64,000 nucleotides of DNA from CBINFS01 sp966250015. GTDB lineage: Bacteria; Bacteroidota; Rhodothermia; Rhodothermales; DASSAV01. Numbering within the stretch: position 1 is the first letter of the stretch; each line of letters opens with the position of its first letter. The notes under the pieces are model-generated. The model had not been told where the DNA came from. It worked only from the letters and a program-made list of their open reading frames with translations, and made no database searches. Made by a program: the position numbers and the translations under genes. Location: NCBI GenBank assembly GCA_966250015.1, contig CBINFS010000002.1, positions 62,001 to 126,000 of the forward strand. Reading direction: 5' to 3'. Positions 1-8,642 of the stretch are shown here, piece by piece.

Positions 1-1186
1 GTAGCGTCACGACCGGGTCGTAACGGCCTTTCGGCATTCCCTCGACCGTGTGACACAAAAGAACGAAACGTGCTTCCCGGCCTTCCACCGTATGGGAGAG
101 CGTCCAGAGAATGTGGTCCTCGATGGCCGGACCCCGTTCGACGCCGACCAGCTCGACCGGTCCGTCCTCCCAGCGCACTGTAAACTCGATGCCCTGAATA
201 CCGGTAGCCTGCGAAAAGGCGATCGACAGCGGGATGCCCGCAATCTCCCCTCCTTCCCTGACGGTAACCGTGTCGCGAGCGAATCCAAACCGGTTTTCTT
301 CAGCGGTTTTTCCGGATAAGTATACCTTGACCGAATTGCCGCCTTTTTCGGTAAACGTGGCGGTGCCCGAGTAGACGCCCGGCGCTATTGGTTTGAACGA
401 AATGTCGAATACTCTTGATTGTCCCGGGCTTAAGGTGAAGGCGTCGTCCGGCTCGATGGTAAACGGTTCAACTTTCAGATCAGGGGCATAAAAATCCAAA
501 GCTCGAGAGCCAGTGTTTTTCAAGCTGACAGGCAACGTTTGAACGCCGCCGGCCGGAGCGGAAAATGAGAGTTGCGTGGGGGTGACTTCCAGCGGCGAAT
601 ATCCGATCCGGACGTCGTCGATCCGGAGGGTTGCGCGATCCGTATCTCCTCCCGTCCCTTCGAATCGTATGATTACGGACGCCTGGTTCAGTACCTGGGC
701 AGGAAGTGCTGCTTCGATACTCTCCCACTTGCCGTCGCCGGCGGGAAGCGCCGCACTGCCGGAAAGGATCACAAAAGGAAAGGTAACGCCGCCGTCGATC
801 GAGGCGAGGACGGCCAGCCCGTTGGTTGGGTAGGTGCTCGATCGACGGGCCAGATAGCTCAAGTTGCCCTCCGAGACGCCGGAAAGATCGATGGGTGGCG
901 TTTGAATCCATCCCTTCTTACTGCCGACGTGTAGGAGATTGTTACCGCCCGAGCCACTGGACGGCGCCTCGCCACTCGTCGCCCATCCTGAGCCTCCTTT
1001 TAGCCAGCCGGCTGGCGTAAATGGCGGGGTTGTGTGGTTGAAAGATTCGAAAAACGTGGTCAACAGAGCGCGCGAGGAGGCAGGGTCCTCGGCCGGAAGA
1101 TTGGCAGCGAGCGTGACGTCGCAGCAGGCAAAGAAGACACAAAAAAAGCCGGCGAGCCACAACCTCGGTTGGAGGTTACGTAGCAT
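1..1186 (-). CDS. Secreted protein with ASH/HYDIN-like domain, C-terminus cut by window edge
   Basis: An open frame reads without a stop from an ATG at 1186 to the left edge (about 395 codons seen). The N-terminus (MLRNLQPRLWLAGFFCVFFA) is a signal peptide. Residues roughly 40-190 form a beta-rich sleeve-like region with an IDDVRIGY strand. It is followed by a segment (about 195-290) resembling the ASPM/SPD-2/Hydin Ig-like domain that often precedes sorting domains in Bacteroidota (LPVSLKNTGSRALDF, LSPGQSRVFDISF). The last visible part (about 300-395) resembles a cohesin-type fold (IQGIEFTVRWEDG, VELVGVERG). The missing C-terminus could carry a dockerin or T9SS sorting domain; that is inference. 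A good promoter lies 85 nt upstream. Function unknown; an extracellular or cell-surface structural or binding role is likely. Confidence 0.75.
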   Translation of the reverse strand, partial: MLRNLQPRLWLAGFFCVFFACCDVTLAANLPAEDPASSRALLTTFFESFNHTTPPFTPAGWLKGGSGWATSGEAPSSGSGGNNLLHVGSKKGWIQTPPIDLSGVSEGNLSYLARRSSTYPTNGLAVLASIDGGVTFPFVILSGSAALPAGDGKWESIEAALPAQVLNQASVIIRFEGTGGDTDRATLRIDDVRIGYSPLEVTPTQLSFSAPAGGVQTLPVSLKNTGSRALDFYAPDLKVEPFTIEPDDAFTLSPGQSRVFDISFKPIAPGVYSGTATFTEKGGNSVKVYLSGKTAEENRFGFARDTVTVREGGEIAGIPLSIAFSQATGIQGIEFTVRWEDGPVELVGVERGPAIEDHILWTLSHTVEGREARFVLLCHTVEGMPKGRYDPVVTL

Positions 1187-1270
1187 GTACGGTGCCGTTG
1201 AGGACGGGAAGGGTTGGACGGATAATCCGGTTCAAATTGACCAATCATCACACGCAAATCCCCCCATGCC

Positions 1271-1300
1271 CAAAGGTAAAAATTAGCCACGTGTACGCAA
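1271..1300 (-). promoter_or_regulatory. Candidate Bacteroidota-type promoter for the secreted ASH-like protein gene
   Basis: On the minus strand TTG (1300-1298) and TACCTTTG (1278-1271) are separated by 19 nt. This fits the -33 TTG / -7 TAnnTTTG consensus of the Bacteroidota housekeeping sigma factor exactly. The expected start near 1265 would give a leader of about 75-80 nt before the ATG at 1186. Confidence 0.5.
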
Positions 1301-1359
1301 CAGATATCCGAAAGAAATAATTGAATGAGGACCTGAACCGTTCGTCGCTAGGAATACCA

Positions 1360-2493
1360 TCAGGGAGCCGGGTCCCACACAGCCACGCCAACCCGCGAAT
1401 CGGCCGTTCCGTAGTACAAAAACCAGCGGCCGTTGAAGGGGACGAGGCCTTCGACGAAGGTGGTTCCCTGAACGTACTGGCCGGTCTTTTCGTAGTCACG
1501 ATCCGGCTTGATGAAAGGCTTGTCGGAGCGATCGAGGAGCTTGATCGGGTTGGTTGGGTCGAAGAGGGCCTGGCCGCCGGAGTAGGTCCGGTCGGGCAGC
1601 TCGGGGTCGCCGTACGAACCGCTGTTACCGGCATTGTAGAGGACGACGATTCCCTTTTCCGTCAGGATTGCCGGAGGGCCGGCTTCGACCAGCCACGAAT
1701 CGAAGTAGCCCGGACGCGGGTTGAGGACGGTGAGGGGCTCGCCTGCCGCATCCTCAACAGGCGTCCAGTGGATCAGGTCGTCCGACGTGGCGATCCGGAT
1801 CTTCGGAACGCCGTAGTACATCCAGTATTTGCCGTTGACTTTGGTAGCGATGAGCCTGTGCCCTTCCACCCGGGCCAGAATGGCTCCTGACTTGGTCTCG
1901 GTTTTCAGGTATAATCCATCACGTACGCCGGCAAACGCGGGTCCGTGTTTTACCCAGTTGACGAGGTCCCGCGACGTGGCCACGGCGAGGCGGGGGACGT
2001 CGCGGTTCCACTGGGTATAGGTCATCACGTACGTGCCGTCTTCCGACTCGACGATCCTCGGGTCTTCGACTCCGCCCGGCCACTCGTTTGCAGCCTGGTC
2101 GTCATAACCGGGATACAGGACCGGCGTCTCTCTCCGGACGAAACGAAGGCCGTCGGCGCTTTCAGCGAGCCCTATACGGGACGTGTGGTGGCCGATCTCC
2201 ATCTTGCCTGTCGCATCCTCTGCGCGGTACAGGACGTGTACTTTCCCGTCACGCACGACTGCCGCCGGGTTGAACGTGGCGTACTCTTCCCAGTGAACCA
2301 GCGTGTCGCCCATGGGAGAATGGAACGTGGACCGGGCATCGGGCACGATGATCGGATTGACGTCGTCCGGTTTTTCGAAAGGCCCGAACATCCAATCCTG
2401 CTCCTGCGCACTGGATCGTTGCACGGCGACCGGGGCCAGCATCAGGAGCAGTGATAGGACTTTACGGGAGGCATCCAGACGAGTCACGGCCAT
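1360..2493 (-). CDS. Exported GH130-type beta-mannoside phosphorylase/hydrolase-like glycosidase
   Basis: A 377-residue five-bladed-propeller glycosidase. Residues 1-30 are a signal peptide ending near RSSAQ, so the protein acts in the periplasm or outside. GH130/GH43-clan features are visible: WMFGPFEK (about 34-41), NPAAVVRDGKVHVLYRAED (75-93), GGVEDPRI (140-147, whose Asp144 matches the usual GH130 catalytic Asp position), then blade repeats up to GRWFLYYGTADSRVGVA near the end. GH130 enzymes phosphorolyse or hydrolyse beta-mannosides; the exact substrate cannot be read here. The start at 2493 was chosen because AGGTGA lies just upstream and the signal peptide begins there; an upstream in-frame extension to 2691 adds non-signal sequence. 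Some databases label this family misleadingly as pesticidal protein. Confidence 0.85.
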   Translation of the reverse strand: MAVTRLDASRKVLSLLLMLAPVAVQRSSAQEQDWMFGPFEKPDDVNPIIVPDARSTFHSPMGDTLVHWEEYATFNPAAVVRDGKVHVLYRAEDATGKMEIGHHTSRIGLAESADGLRFVRRETPVLYPGYDDQAANEWPGGVEDPRIVESEDGTYVMTYTQWNRDVPRLAVATSRDLVNWVKHGPAFAGVRDGLYLKTETKSGAILARVEGHRLIATKVNGKYWMYYGVPKIRIATSDDLIHWTPVEDAAGEPLTVLNPRPGYFDSWLVEAGPPAILTEKGIVVLYNAGNSGSYGDPELPDRTYSGGQALFDPTNPIKLLDRSDKPFIKPDRDYEKTGQYVQGTTFVEGLVPFNGRWFLYYGTADSRVGVAVWDPAP

Positions 2494-2537
2494 ATCGTTC
2501 ACCTGTTCGATTCTATTCAGCGGAATGGATCTGAATT

Positions 2538-2568
2538 CAAAATACTGGAATATACAGGGAATGGACAA
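2538..2568 (-). promoter_or_regulatory. Candidate promoter for the GH130-type gene
   Basis: Minus-strand TTG (2568-2566) is followed after 21 nt by TATTTTG (2544-2538), one base shorter than the TAnnTTTG consensus but at the right overall distance. Transcription would begin near 2532, about 40 nt before the ATG. Confidence 0.35.
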
Positions 2569-2650
2569 TGCAGCGTTGTCTGGATCGATGTTGACGAGAT
2601 GATCCGGACGAACCAGTCCGCCGCACCTGCGTTGAGTAGACTTTTCGTGG

Positions 2651-2670
2651 GTGCGGGGAGATGCCTGCAC
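2651..2670 (+). promoter_or_regulatory. Leader hairpin upstream of the SMR exporter gene
   Basis: GTGCGGG (2651-2657) and CCTGCAC (2664-2670) can form a 7-bp stem (one G-U pair) with a 6-nt loop, ending 33 nt before the ATG. SugE-type exporters are often controlled by guanidine riboswitches, but the loop lacks the ACGR of the guanidine-II class, so no riboswitch is claimed. Confidence 0.3.
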
Positions 2671-2703
2671 ACGGTAGTGTTGTTGCTCCAAGGAAGGAAT
2701 GAA

Positions 2704-3090
2704 ATGGCCTGGGTTTATCTGGTGGTCGCCGGTCTTCTCGAAGTGGGCTGGGCAATCGGGCTGAAGTACACCGAAGGGTTTACCAGGCTCGTACCAAGCA
2801 TACTGACGGGGAGCGCCATCGTTTTGAGCATGTTTCTGCTGTCACTGGCTGCGCGGACGTTGCCGATCGGCACCGCCTACGGCGTATGGGTAGGCATTGG
2901 AACGGTCGGGACGGCGGTGCTGGGAATCCTGCTTTTCGACGAGCCGCGAAACTTCGGCCGCGTGGTCTTCCTGGCGCTGTTGGTGGTTTCGATAGTAGGG
3001 CTCAAGCTGACGACTGTGCCGCAACCCGACGCTTCCAACGTTGCTTCCGAGGAGGTCTTTACAAAGGAATTAGATGCACCGGAACCTTAA
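2704..3090 (+). CDS. Small multidrug resistance (SMR) family exporter, SugE/Gdx-like
   Basis: A four-helix SMR protein of 128 residues (family core about 105; the rest is a polar C-terminal tail after LKLTTV). TM1 begins MAWVYLVVAGLLEVGWAIGL and contains the membrane-embedded Glu13 that couples proton antiport in the family. The WAIGLKYTEGF segment and the GTAYGVWVGIGTVGTA stretch of TM3 resemble the SugE/Gdx subgroup, which exports guanidinium; the EmrE-type drug exporters differ here. That subgroup assignment is inference. The ATG at 2704 follows AAGGAAGG; an upstream in-frame start at 2599 would add a non-membrane extension and was rejected. The gene is transcribed away from the GH130 gene. 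Confidence 0.9.
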   Translation: MAWVYLVVAGLLEVGWAIGLKYTEGFTRLVPSILTGSAIVLSMFLLSLAARTLPIGTAYGVWVGIGTVGTAVLGILLFDEPRNFGRVVFLALLVVSIVGLKLTTVPQPDASNVASEEVFTKELDAPEP

Positions 3091-3337
3091 GGTTAAGGTT
3101 CTGATGACGACCCAGATTAGATCGTCGTATTCTTTTGGTTTCTGGATTTTTGCTCTGCTGCAAGGCTACCAACGCGCCAATATCCAGGAAGCCCTTGTTT
3201 TTGGGATTACCGATAAAATCGTTCAGATAAAATGAAAGGGGGCAGGTTTGTGCCCTGCGTAAAGTTGTCAACCCGGACGTTTCTCCATAGTTTGAGCCTA
3301 ATTCACGATTATTCTTTCCTATTGAAGAGATACGTAC
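3091..3337. other. Intergenic region with candidate ald promoter
   Basis: 247 bp without a convincing gene. TTG (3265-3267) and TAGTTTG (3288-3294), separated by 20 nt, make a near-consensus Bacteroidota promoter (one spacer base missing in the -7 box), 43 nt before the ald start. No tRNA-like or riboswitch-like fold was recognised. Confidence 0.35.
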
Positions 3338-4459
3338 ATGGTCGTCGGCGTCCTTAAAGAAATCAAGCCCTTCGAAAACCGGGTTGCATTGTTGCCGGTG
3401 GGTGTAGAACTGTTCCGAAGAAACGGACATACGGTGCTCGTGGAGAGCCAGGCCGGCGAACCGAGCGGATTCTCGGATGAGGCGTATGCGGAAGCGGGTG
3501 CAGAGATCGTTCAGACTGCCGAGGAAGTCTACGAACGCTGCGAGATGGTGATGAAAGTGAAGGAACCGCTCCCGCGTGAGTACGGCCTGATGCGCGACGA
3601 CCAGGTAATCTTTACCTATTTCCACTTCGCGGCGGATGAGGCGCTCACCCATGCTTTCATCAAGTCCGGGGCCGTCGCCGTCGCGTACGAAACGATCGAG
3701 ACTCCGGATGGGCGTCTACCGTTGCTAACCCCGATGAGTGAGGTGGCGGGACGAATGGCCGTTCAGCAGGCGGCGAAATACCTCGAACGTGCGCACGGAG
3801 GCCGTGGCATTCTGCTTGGCGGTGTTCCCGGAGTCGAGCCGGCCAAGGTGGTGGTCCTGGGAGGCGGTGTCGTGGGTACGAACGCTGCAAAAATGGCGGC
3901 AGGCCTCGGCGCGCAGGTCTACATTCTGGACATCAGCCTCGAACGCCTGCGTTACCTGAACGACGTGATGCCGCCGAACGTCGTGACGGTCATGTCCGAT
4001 CCGCACACGATCCGCTCGCTTCTGAAGCTCGCGGACGTGGTGATCAGTGGGGTGCTCGTACATGGAGGCCGCACGCCGAAACTCATCACGCGGGACATGA
4101 TCAGCACGATGAAACGCGGTGCGGTGGTGGTGGACACGGCCATCGACCAGGGAGGCACACTCGAAACATCCCGCCCGACGACGCACCTCGACCCGATCTA
4201 CGAAGTCGACGGCGTCGTACACTACTGCGTCACGAATATGCCGGGTGCGATGCCGGTCACGTCGACGATCGCACTGACGAACGCGACGCTTCCCTATGCG
4301 CTCGAGCTCGCCAACAGGGGGTACAAACAGGCCATGCTACAGAATTCTGCGATCTATCACGGCGCAAACATCGTCAAGGGCAGGGTTACCTACCGGGGTG
4401 TCGCGGAAGCATTCGGGCTCGAGTATACTCCGCTCGAAGAGGTGCTCTGCCAGGTTTGA
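3338..4459 (+). CDS. ald: Alanine dehydrogenase
   Basis: A 373-residue NAD-dependent L-alanine dehydrogenase, interconverting L-alanine and pyruvate plus ammonia in the cytoplasm. Full family length. The N-terminal domain opens MVVGVLKEIKPFENRVAL, and the substrate and catalytic residues Lys75 (MKVKEP) and His96 (YFHFA) sit where the family has them. The Rossmann domain carries VVVLGGGVVGTNAAKMA (about 170-186) and the NAD-ribose acid in YILDIS. VTNMPGAMPVTSTIALTNA near residue 300 is a family signature. It stands alone between unrelated genes. The main alternative, the alpha subunit of transhydrogenase, is excluded by the alanine dehydrogenase-type C-terminus. Confidence 0.96.
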   Translation: MVVGVLKEIKPFENRVALLPVGVELFRRNGHTVLVESQAGEPSGFSDEAYAEAGAEIVQTAEEVYERCEMVMKVKEPLPREYGLMRDDQVIFTYFHFAADEALTHAFIKSGAVAVAYETIETPDGRLPLLTPMSEVAGRMAVQQAAKYLERAHGGRGILLGGVPGVEPAKVVVLGGGVVGTNAAKMAAGLGAQVYILDISLERLRYLNDVMPPNVVTVMSDPHTIRSLLKLADVVISGVLVHGGRTPKLITRDMISTMKRGAVVVDTAIDQGGTLETSRPTTHLDPIYEVDGVVHYCVTNMPGAMPVTSTIALTNATLPYALELANRGYKQAMLQNSAIYHGANIVKGRVTYRGVAEAFGLEYTPLEEVLCQV

Positions 4460-4530
4460 CGCCAGGCTTTCGGCACAAAGAGAGCGGCGCCCATTTACGT
4501 CACGTTTTTATCCTGACACGACTTTTTTCC

Positions 4531-5313
4531 ATGCATCATATTCGATCACTGATTCTCGCAGCTACCCTGATTGCGCCCTGTATGGGTACGGCATGGGCGC
4601 AGTCCGGCGAGGACGAATGGGTGGATCTGTTCAACGGTAAAGACCTTTCCGGCTGGGAGACGTGGCTGAGCAGGGCGCCCGGGGAGCGAACGATGCTCGG
4701 CCTTAACAACGATCCGCTCAAGGTGTTCACGGTCCAGGATGGCATGATCTACATATCCGGACAGGTTTTCGGGGGATTGACGACCATCGACGAATACGAA
4801 GACTTTCACCTGCTCGTCGAGTTCAAATGGGGCGAGAAAAAATGGCCACCGCGCCAGAACCAGGCGCGTGACGGCGGGATCAGCTACTATGCAACCGGCG
4901 CGCACGGCGTTTTTGCCGGCAGCTTCATGAAGAGCAACCAGTTCCAGCTTCAGGAGGGGGGTACGGGCGACTTCTATAGCGTGGCCGGCACCATCGCCGA
5001 CGTGGAAGCTGTGCGTGACGGGGACGACTGGCGGTATGCGCCGGGTGGAGAAAAAACGACGATCAATAGAGGCCGGGTCGTGGCCTCGTCACACCCCGAG
5101 AGCCCGGTTGGCGAGTGGAACACCGTGGAAATCATCGCCACGGGCGATGGCATCCGGCACGTGGTGAACGGGGAGACCGTGCTCGTGCTGACGGACCCGC
5201 GCCACGTAGTGGACGGCGCGGAGGAGCCGCTCCGGCGGGGCAAGTTTCAGATCCAGAGCGAAGGCGCGGACCTGTGGATTCGCAAGGTCCGGATCAAAAC
5301 GCCAGTAAAATGA
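4531..5313 (+). CDS. Exported DUF1080 (3-keto-disaccharide hydrolase-like) protein
   Basis: 260 residues with a signal peptide (MHHIRSLILAATLIAPCMGTAWAQ) followed directly by the DUF1080 signature WVDLFNGKDLSGWETWL. The rest is a concanavalin-like beta-sandwich (DEYEDFHLLVEFKWG, GISYYATGAHG, EWNTVEIIATGDGIRHVVNG, GKFQIQSEGADLWIRKVRI). DUF1080 members include 3-keto-glycoside hydrolases and carbohydrate-binding modules fused to other enzymes. This single-domain copy probably acts on sugars outside the cytoplasm, but substrate and catalysis are not proven by sequence. The ATG at 4531 is used because the signal peptide begins there; the frame opens at 4456, inside the end of ald. Confidence 0.85.
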   Translation: MHHIRSLILAATLIAPCMGTAWAQSGEDEWVDLFNGKDLSGWETWLSRAPGERTMLGLNNDPLKVFTVQDGMIYISGQVFGGLTTIDEYEDFHLLVEFKWGEKKWPPRQNQARDGGISYYATGAHGVFAGSFMKSNQFQLQEGGTGDFYSVAGTIADVEAVRDGDDWRYAPGGEKTTINRGRVVASSHPESPVGEWNTVEIIATGDGIRHVVNGETVLVLTDPRHVVDGAEEPLRRGKFQIQSEGADLWIRKVRIKTPVK

Positions 5314-5328
5314 CCGGCGGGGCGCCGT

Positions 5329-7179
5329 TCACGCCGGCAACGGTTGGAGGTAAAGCTGGTCGATCAGCGCCCTGTATGCCTGTTCAATGGCCTGACGGCG
5401 GATCTTGAGCGTGGGCGTGAGGGTGCCGAGGTCCACGGTGAACTCTTCGGCGAGCAGCGAGAGCTTTTTGGGCAGCTCGTACCGTGCAAATCCCTGTAGT
5501 CGATTCAGCACTTCACGCTCGAAGAACTCCTGGATGCGTACGTCCCGGATTGCCTGTAGCCGGTCGGAGATGTCGATGCTGTGCTCGCGAGCCCATGCAC
5601 TCAGCTTTTGCCAGTCGGGGACGACCAGCATAATCGGGAACGGCCGCCGGTCTCCAATCATGACGGCCTGTGCAACGTAGGGAGAGCTTGTGGCGTGGTT
5701 TTCGATCGGCTGCGGCGCGATATTCTTGCCGCCGGCTGTGACGATGATGTCTTTGATCCGGCCGGTAATGTAGAGGAATCCGTCGGCGTCGAACTCGCCG
5801 AGGTCGCCGGTGTGAAACCATCCCTCTTCGTCGATGGCCTGTCGGGTCGCTTCAGGCTGATTCCAGTAGCCTTTCATGACGTTTGGGCCGCGGGCGATGA
5901 TTTCACCCTCTTCGCTCGTTTTTACTTCGACGCCGGGATACGGCACGCCGACTGACCCGAACCGCCTGGCATTGGGGCGATTCGAAGCCAGCACGGGCGA
6001 CGTCTCCGTCAATCCGTACCCTTCGTGTATCCGCAGCCCCGCTGCATAGAAAAACTTGTTGACCTGTGCGGACAGGGGGGCGCCGCCTGAGATGAACGTG
6101 TGCATACGTCCGCCCACGCGCTCCCTGATCTTCGAGAAGACCAGGCGGTCGGCGACGCGGTGTTTGAGGGCAAGGCCGGCCGGAACAGGCTTGCCTTCCA
6201 CGGCTCTTTGCGCCCATTCCTCTCCCACGTTGCCGGCCCAGCGAGCGATTTTGCCTTTTGCGCCCGAGGAGCCCATAACCGTGGCGTGGATCTTTTCAAA
6301 AAGCCGCGGCACGGACACCATCACGTGCGGCCGGACCTCCTTCAGGTTGTCCGCGACTTTTTCGATCGATTCGGCATAGGCAATGGTGAGCCCCCGCTCC
6401 CAGTAATAGTAATCGACGGCGCGTTCGAAAATGTGTGAGAGCGGAAGGAGGGACAGCGCGACCTGTCCGGTTTCCACCGGGAGGGATCCGCTCTGTTCGG
6501 TGGCTGCGATCTGGCTGGCGATGTTGTAGTGGGAGAGCATCACCCCTTTGGGTTGGCCGGTCGTCCCTGAGGTGTAAATCAGCGTAGCCAGGTCGTCCCG
6601 TGCGATCGATCGCGCCTTCTCGCGCAGGTCCGATGCCGAACCTGCTTCTATGCGCCGTTGCCCTTCCTCGATCAGGCTGCTGAAAGTAGTGGCTCCAGTC
6701 AGGTCCTCTATCTCGTCGAATACGACTACCCACTCGACAGAAGGGACCTGCGTCCGGATGGACTGGATTTTTTCAAACTGCGCGCGTGTGGAAACGAAGA
6801 CGACTTTTGCCCCACTATCGTTGAGGATGTACGCTACCTGCCCACCCGGGAGGGTCGGGTAGATCGGGACGTCGACGCCGCCCAGACAGAGTACGGCGTA
6901 ATCCGTCACCGCCCACTCCGGACGGTTTTCCGAAAGCAAAGCCACCCGCTCTCCCGGCTGGAAGCCGACGGCATCCAACGCCGCCGCCAGCGCCCCGACC
7001 TGCTTCTCAACTTCCCGGTGCGAGAGCTGCCGCCACGTTCCCCTGCGTTTGAAACGAAGCGCGTCCGGCAGGTCGTATCGATCGATTGCCTTGAAAAAGA
7101 GGTCGGGAATGGTTTCGAAGTCAAACGCTTCGAGCGGGGAATAGGCCGGCTGGTTACCGGTGGGCGTCGGGTTGGTCAT
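5329..7179 (-). CDS. Long-chain fatty acid-CoA ligase (AMP-forming)
   Basis: A 616-residue acyl-adenylate synthetase of the FAA1 (COG1022) type, activating fatty acids to acyl-CoA with ATP. Visible signatures: the P-loop-like LIYTSGTTGQPKGVMLSH (A3 motif), YGLTETSPV (A5), GWFHTGDLGEFDADGFLYI (A7), GRIKDIIVTAGGKNIAPQ (A8, hinge) and a C-terminal Lys in LTPTLKIRR (A10). The length matches the bacterial FAA1-like subgroup, slightly longer than E. coli FadD. It converges on the DUF1080 gene with a 15-nt gap. No signal peptide or membrane helix is seen, consistent with a peripheral cytoplasmic enzyme feeding beta-oxidation or lipid synthesis. Confidence 0.93.
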   Translation of the reverse strand: MTNPTPTGNQPAYSPLEAFDFETIPDLFFKAIDRYDLPDALRFKRRGTWRQLSHREVEKQVGALAAALDAVGFQPGERVALLSENRPEWAVTDYAVLCLGGVDVPIYPTLPGGQVAYILNDSGAKVVFVSTRAQFEKIQSIRTQVPSVEWVVVFDEIEDLTGATTFSSLIEEGQRRIEAGSASDLREKARSIARDDLATLIYTSGTTGQPKGVMLSHYNIASQIAATEQSGSLPVETGQVALSLLPLSHIFERAVDYYYWERGLTIAYAESIEKVADNLKEVRPHVMVSVPRLFEKIHATVMGSSGAKGKIARWAGNVGEEWAQRAVEGKPVPAGLALKHRVADRLVFSKIRERVGGRMHTFISGGAPLSAQVNKFFYAAGLRIHEGYGLTETSPVLASNRPNARRFGSVGVPYPGVEVKTSEEGEIIARGPNVMKGYWNQPEATRQAIDEEGWFHTGDLGEFDADGFLYITGRIKDIIVTAGGKNIAPQPIENHATSSPYVAQAVMIGDRRPFPIMLVVPDWQKLSAWAREHSIDISDRLQAIRDVRIQEFFEREVLNRLQGFARYELPKKLSLLAEEFTVDLGTLTPTLKIRRQAIEQAYRALIDQLYLQPLPA

Positions 7180-7928
7180 GAAAGAAAGTTACTGAAGGCA
7201 GCCCTCGGGAACGCAGGGCTTGAAAGGTCTGAATACGTTACAACAGCAAGTTAACTTTAGGAGCGGACACTTGTTCGTCGTACACAGCAATACGGTCATT
7301 ATTCCTCGCGTCGTTACATTTTGACGGGCGGATTCGGATCACTTGGTAGAGTCATTTTTTTGCACGCGAAGAAGGTCTGCATTATTTGGGGAGGCGTGCT
7401 GTTCGTGCCCTTCCCATAATTCTCGAAGGCCTCATTTCATATAGATCCCTCACCCGCATTGCGGGATTCGGGATGACAGAAGGGGGTATGGCGTATGCCC
7501 AAGAACGTGTCATTCCGAGCGCCAGCGAGGAATCTTCACGACGTGCGGCCTTTCTGGTTAAGCACAAACGGAGTAGTACGACGGTAAAGCTGTTGCGGAG
7601 CGACTGAGGGGTAGATTAAATGCCTAATAAAAAGGGCTGTACCAAGCTTAGAAATGGTGACAGGTCGCATGATTTCCCGAATCTCCACCTTCGCAGAGAT
7701 GAGGTGGTTGTGTAGTGTATAGTAGCTCTTGAAGCCCCCCCTTCTACCTGAATCGAGTCAAAAAACTTCTGCGAACCTCAGCGTCCATCTACGGATCGTA
7801 GTACTTTTCTTAACGTAAGTCCTCATTTTTTGAGCGAAAGGCGCATGGGTAACGGTCAGAAAATGGAGCATCCTCGCGCGAAATACGTTTACATATTTTT
7901 GAACCTTGAAAGTGCATGAGCAAAGGTT
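7180..7928. other. 749-bp intergenic region with dispersed-repeat element
   Basis: No coding sequence is convincing: short frames lie within repeat sequence and have no family resemblance. It holds the inverted-arm element at 7444-7534, a weak inverted repeat CCACCT/AGGTGG (7685-7690 and 7702-7707), and a -7-like TATTTTTG (7894-7901) 27 nt before the SRAP start but without a well-placed TTG. Both flanking genes read outward, so divergent promoters are expected here. Confidence 0.5.
7444..7534. repeat. Dispersed imperfect inverted-repeat element (GGATGACA/TGTCATTCC arms)
   Basis: The left arm runs from GATCCCTCA to GGATGACA (7444-7478) and the right arm from TGTCATTCC to GAGGAATC (7508-7534), facing inward with about 30 nt between. 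These arm sequences resemble intergenic palindromic repeats found in many copies in diverse bacterial genomes. A related element with CGTCATC/GGATGACG arms is at 37407-37510. I see no encoded transposase, so this is a non-autonomous or structural repeat. Confidence 0.6.
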
Positions 7929-8642
7929 ATGTGTGGACGTATTGCGAACATGGCAACGCCTGAAGATCTCGCCCGGGCGTTCGAGTGGGTGAAGCGAGCG
8001 GAGATCCTGGAATACATCGACAGGGTGCGGTACAACGTGGCGCCGCAGACGCTCATTCCGGCGATCAGGGCATCAGAAGGGGATGCGGAGTGGGCGCTCT
8101 TCAAGTGGGGACTGATCCCCTCCTGGGCGAAGGACCCGACGATCGGCAACCGCATGATCAATGCTCGCGCAGAGACCGTAGACGAGAAACCGGCCTTCAA
8201 GGCTGCTTTCCGTTCGCGCCGCTGCCTCATTCCGATCAGCGGTTTCTTCGAATGGAAGCGGCGAGACGGTTCCAGGCAGCCGTATTTCATCCGTACGAGC
8301 GACGAGGACATTTTTACGCTGGCCGGTCTATGGGAGCGTTGGCGGTCGCCGGAAGGTGAGGAGGTGGAGACGTGCACCGTTCTGACGACCGAACCAAACG
8401 ACCTGGTCGCGACGCTTCACGACCGGATGCCCGTCATCGTATCGCCCGAGGAGCGGGAGCTGTGGTTGTTTGAGAAAGACACTGAGGTGGTCCGGCACGT
8501 CTTGCGCTCGTATGACCCGGATCGCATGCAAATGCATCCCGTGAGCCGGTATGTCAACAACGTCCGGAACGACGGCCCCGAATGTGTCACGCCGGTGCCC
8601 GCCGAAGGGGACGGCGCAACGGGCCAGCTACCGCTATTGTGA
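7929..8642 (+). CDS. SRAP domain protein (YedK/HMCES family)
   Basis: A 237-residue SOS response-associated peptidase/abasic-site protein. The start MCGRIANMATPEDL leaves Cys2 as the N-terminal residue after Met removal; in the family this Cys forms a stable thiazolidine crosslink with abasic sites in single-stranded DNA. Other active-site segments are present: YNVAPQ (Asn), INARAETVDEKPAF (Glu), RRCLIPISGFFEWKR and HDRMPVI (His). The length is normal for bacterial YedK. It stands alone downstream of a long intergenic region; no recognisable LexA box was found. Role by homology: shielding abasic sites during replication. Confidence 0.95.
   Translation: MCGRIANMATPEDLARAFEWVKRAEILEYIDRVRYNVAPQTLIPAIRASEGDAEWALFKWGLIPSWAKDPTIGNRMINARAETVDEKPAFKAAFRSRRCLIPISGFFEWKRRDGSRQPYFIRTSDEDIFTLAGLWERWRSPEGEEVETCTVLTTEPNDLVATLHDRMPVIVSPEERELWLFEKDTEVVRHVLRSYDPDRMQMHPVSRYVNNVRNDGPECVTPVPAEGDGATGQLPLL

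Noticed and set aside
1321..1890. A 189-codon plus-strand frame opposite the GH130 gene
   Set aside because: It is an antisense shadow of a clear glycosidase, with no family resemblance or ribosome binding site.
2590..2700. Mini-ykkC (guanidine-II) riboswitch
   Set aside because: The required pair of hairpins with ACGR loops is not present; the clear hairpin has the loop GAGATG.
7386..7607. Short frame across the intergenic repeat
   Set aside because: It translates the palindromic repeat and has no coding signature.
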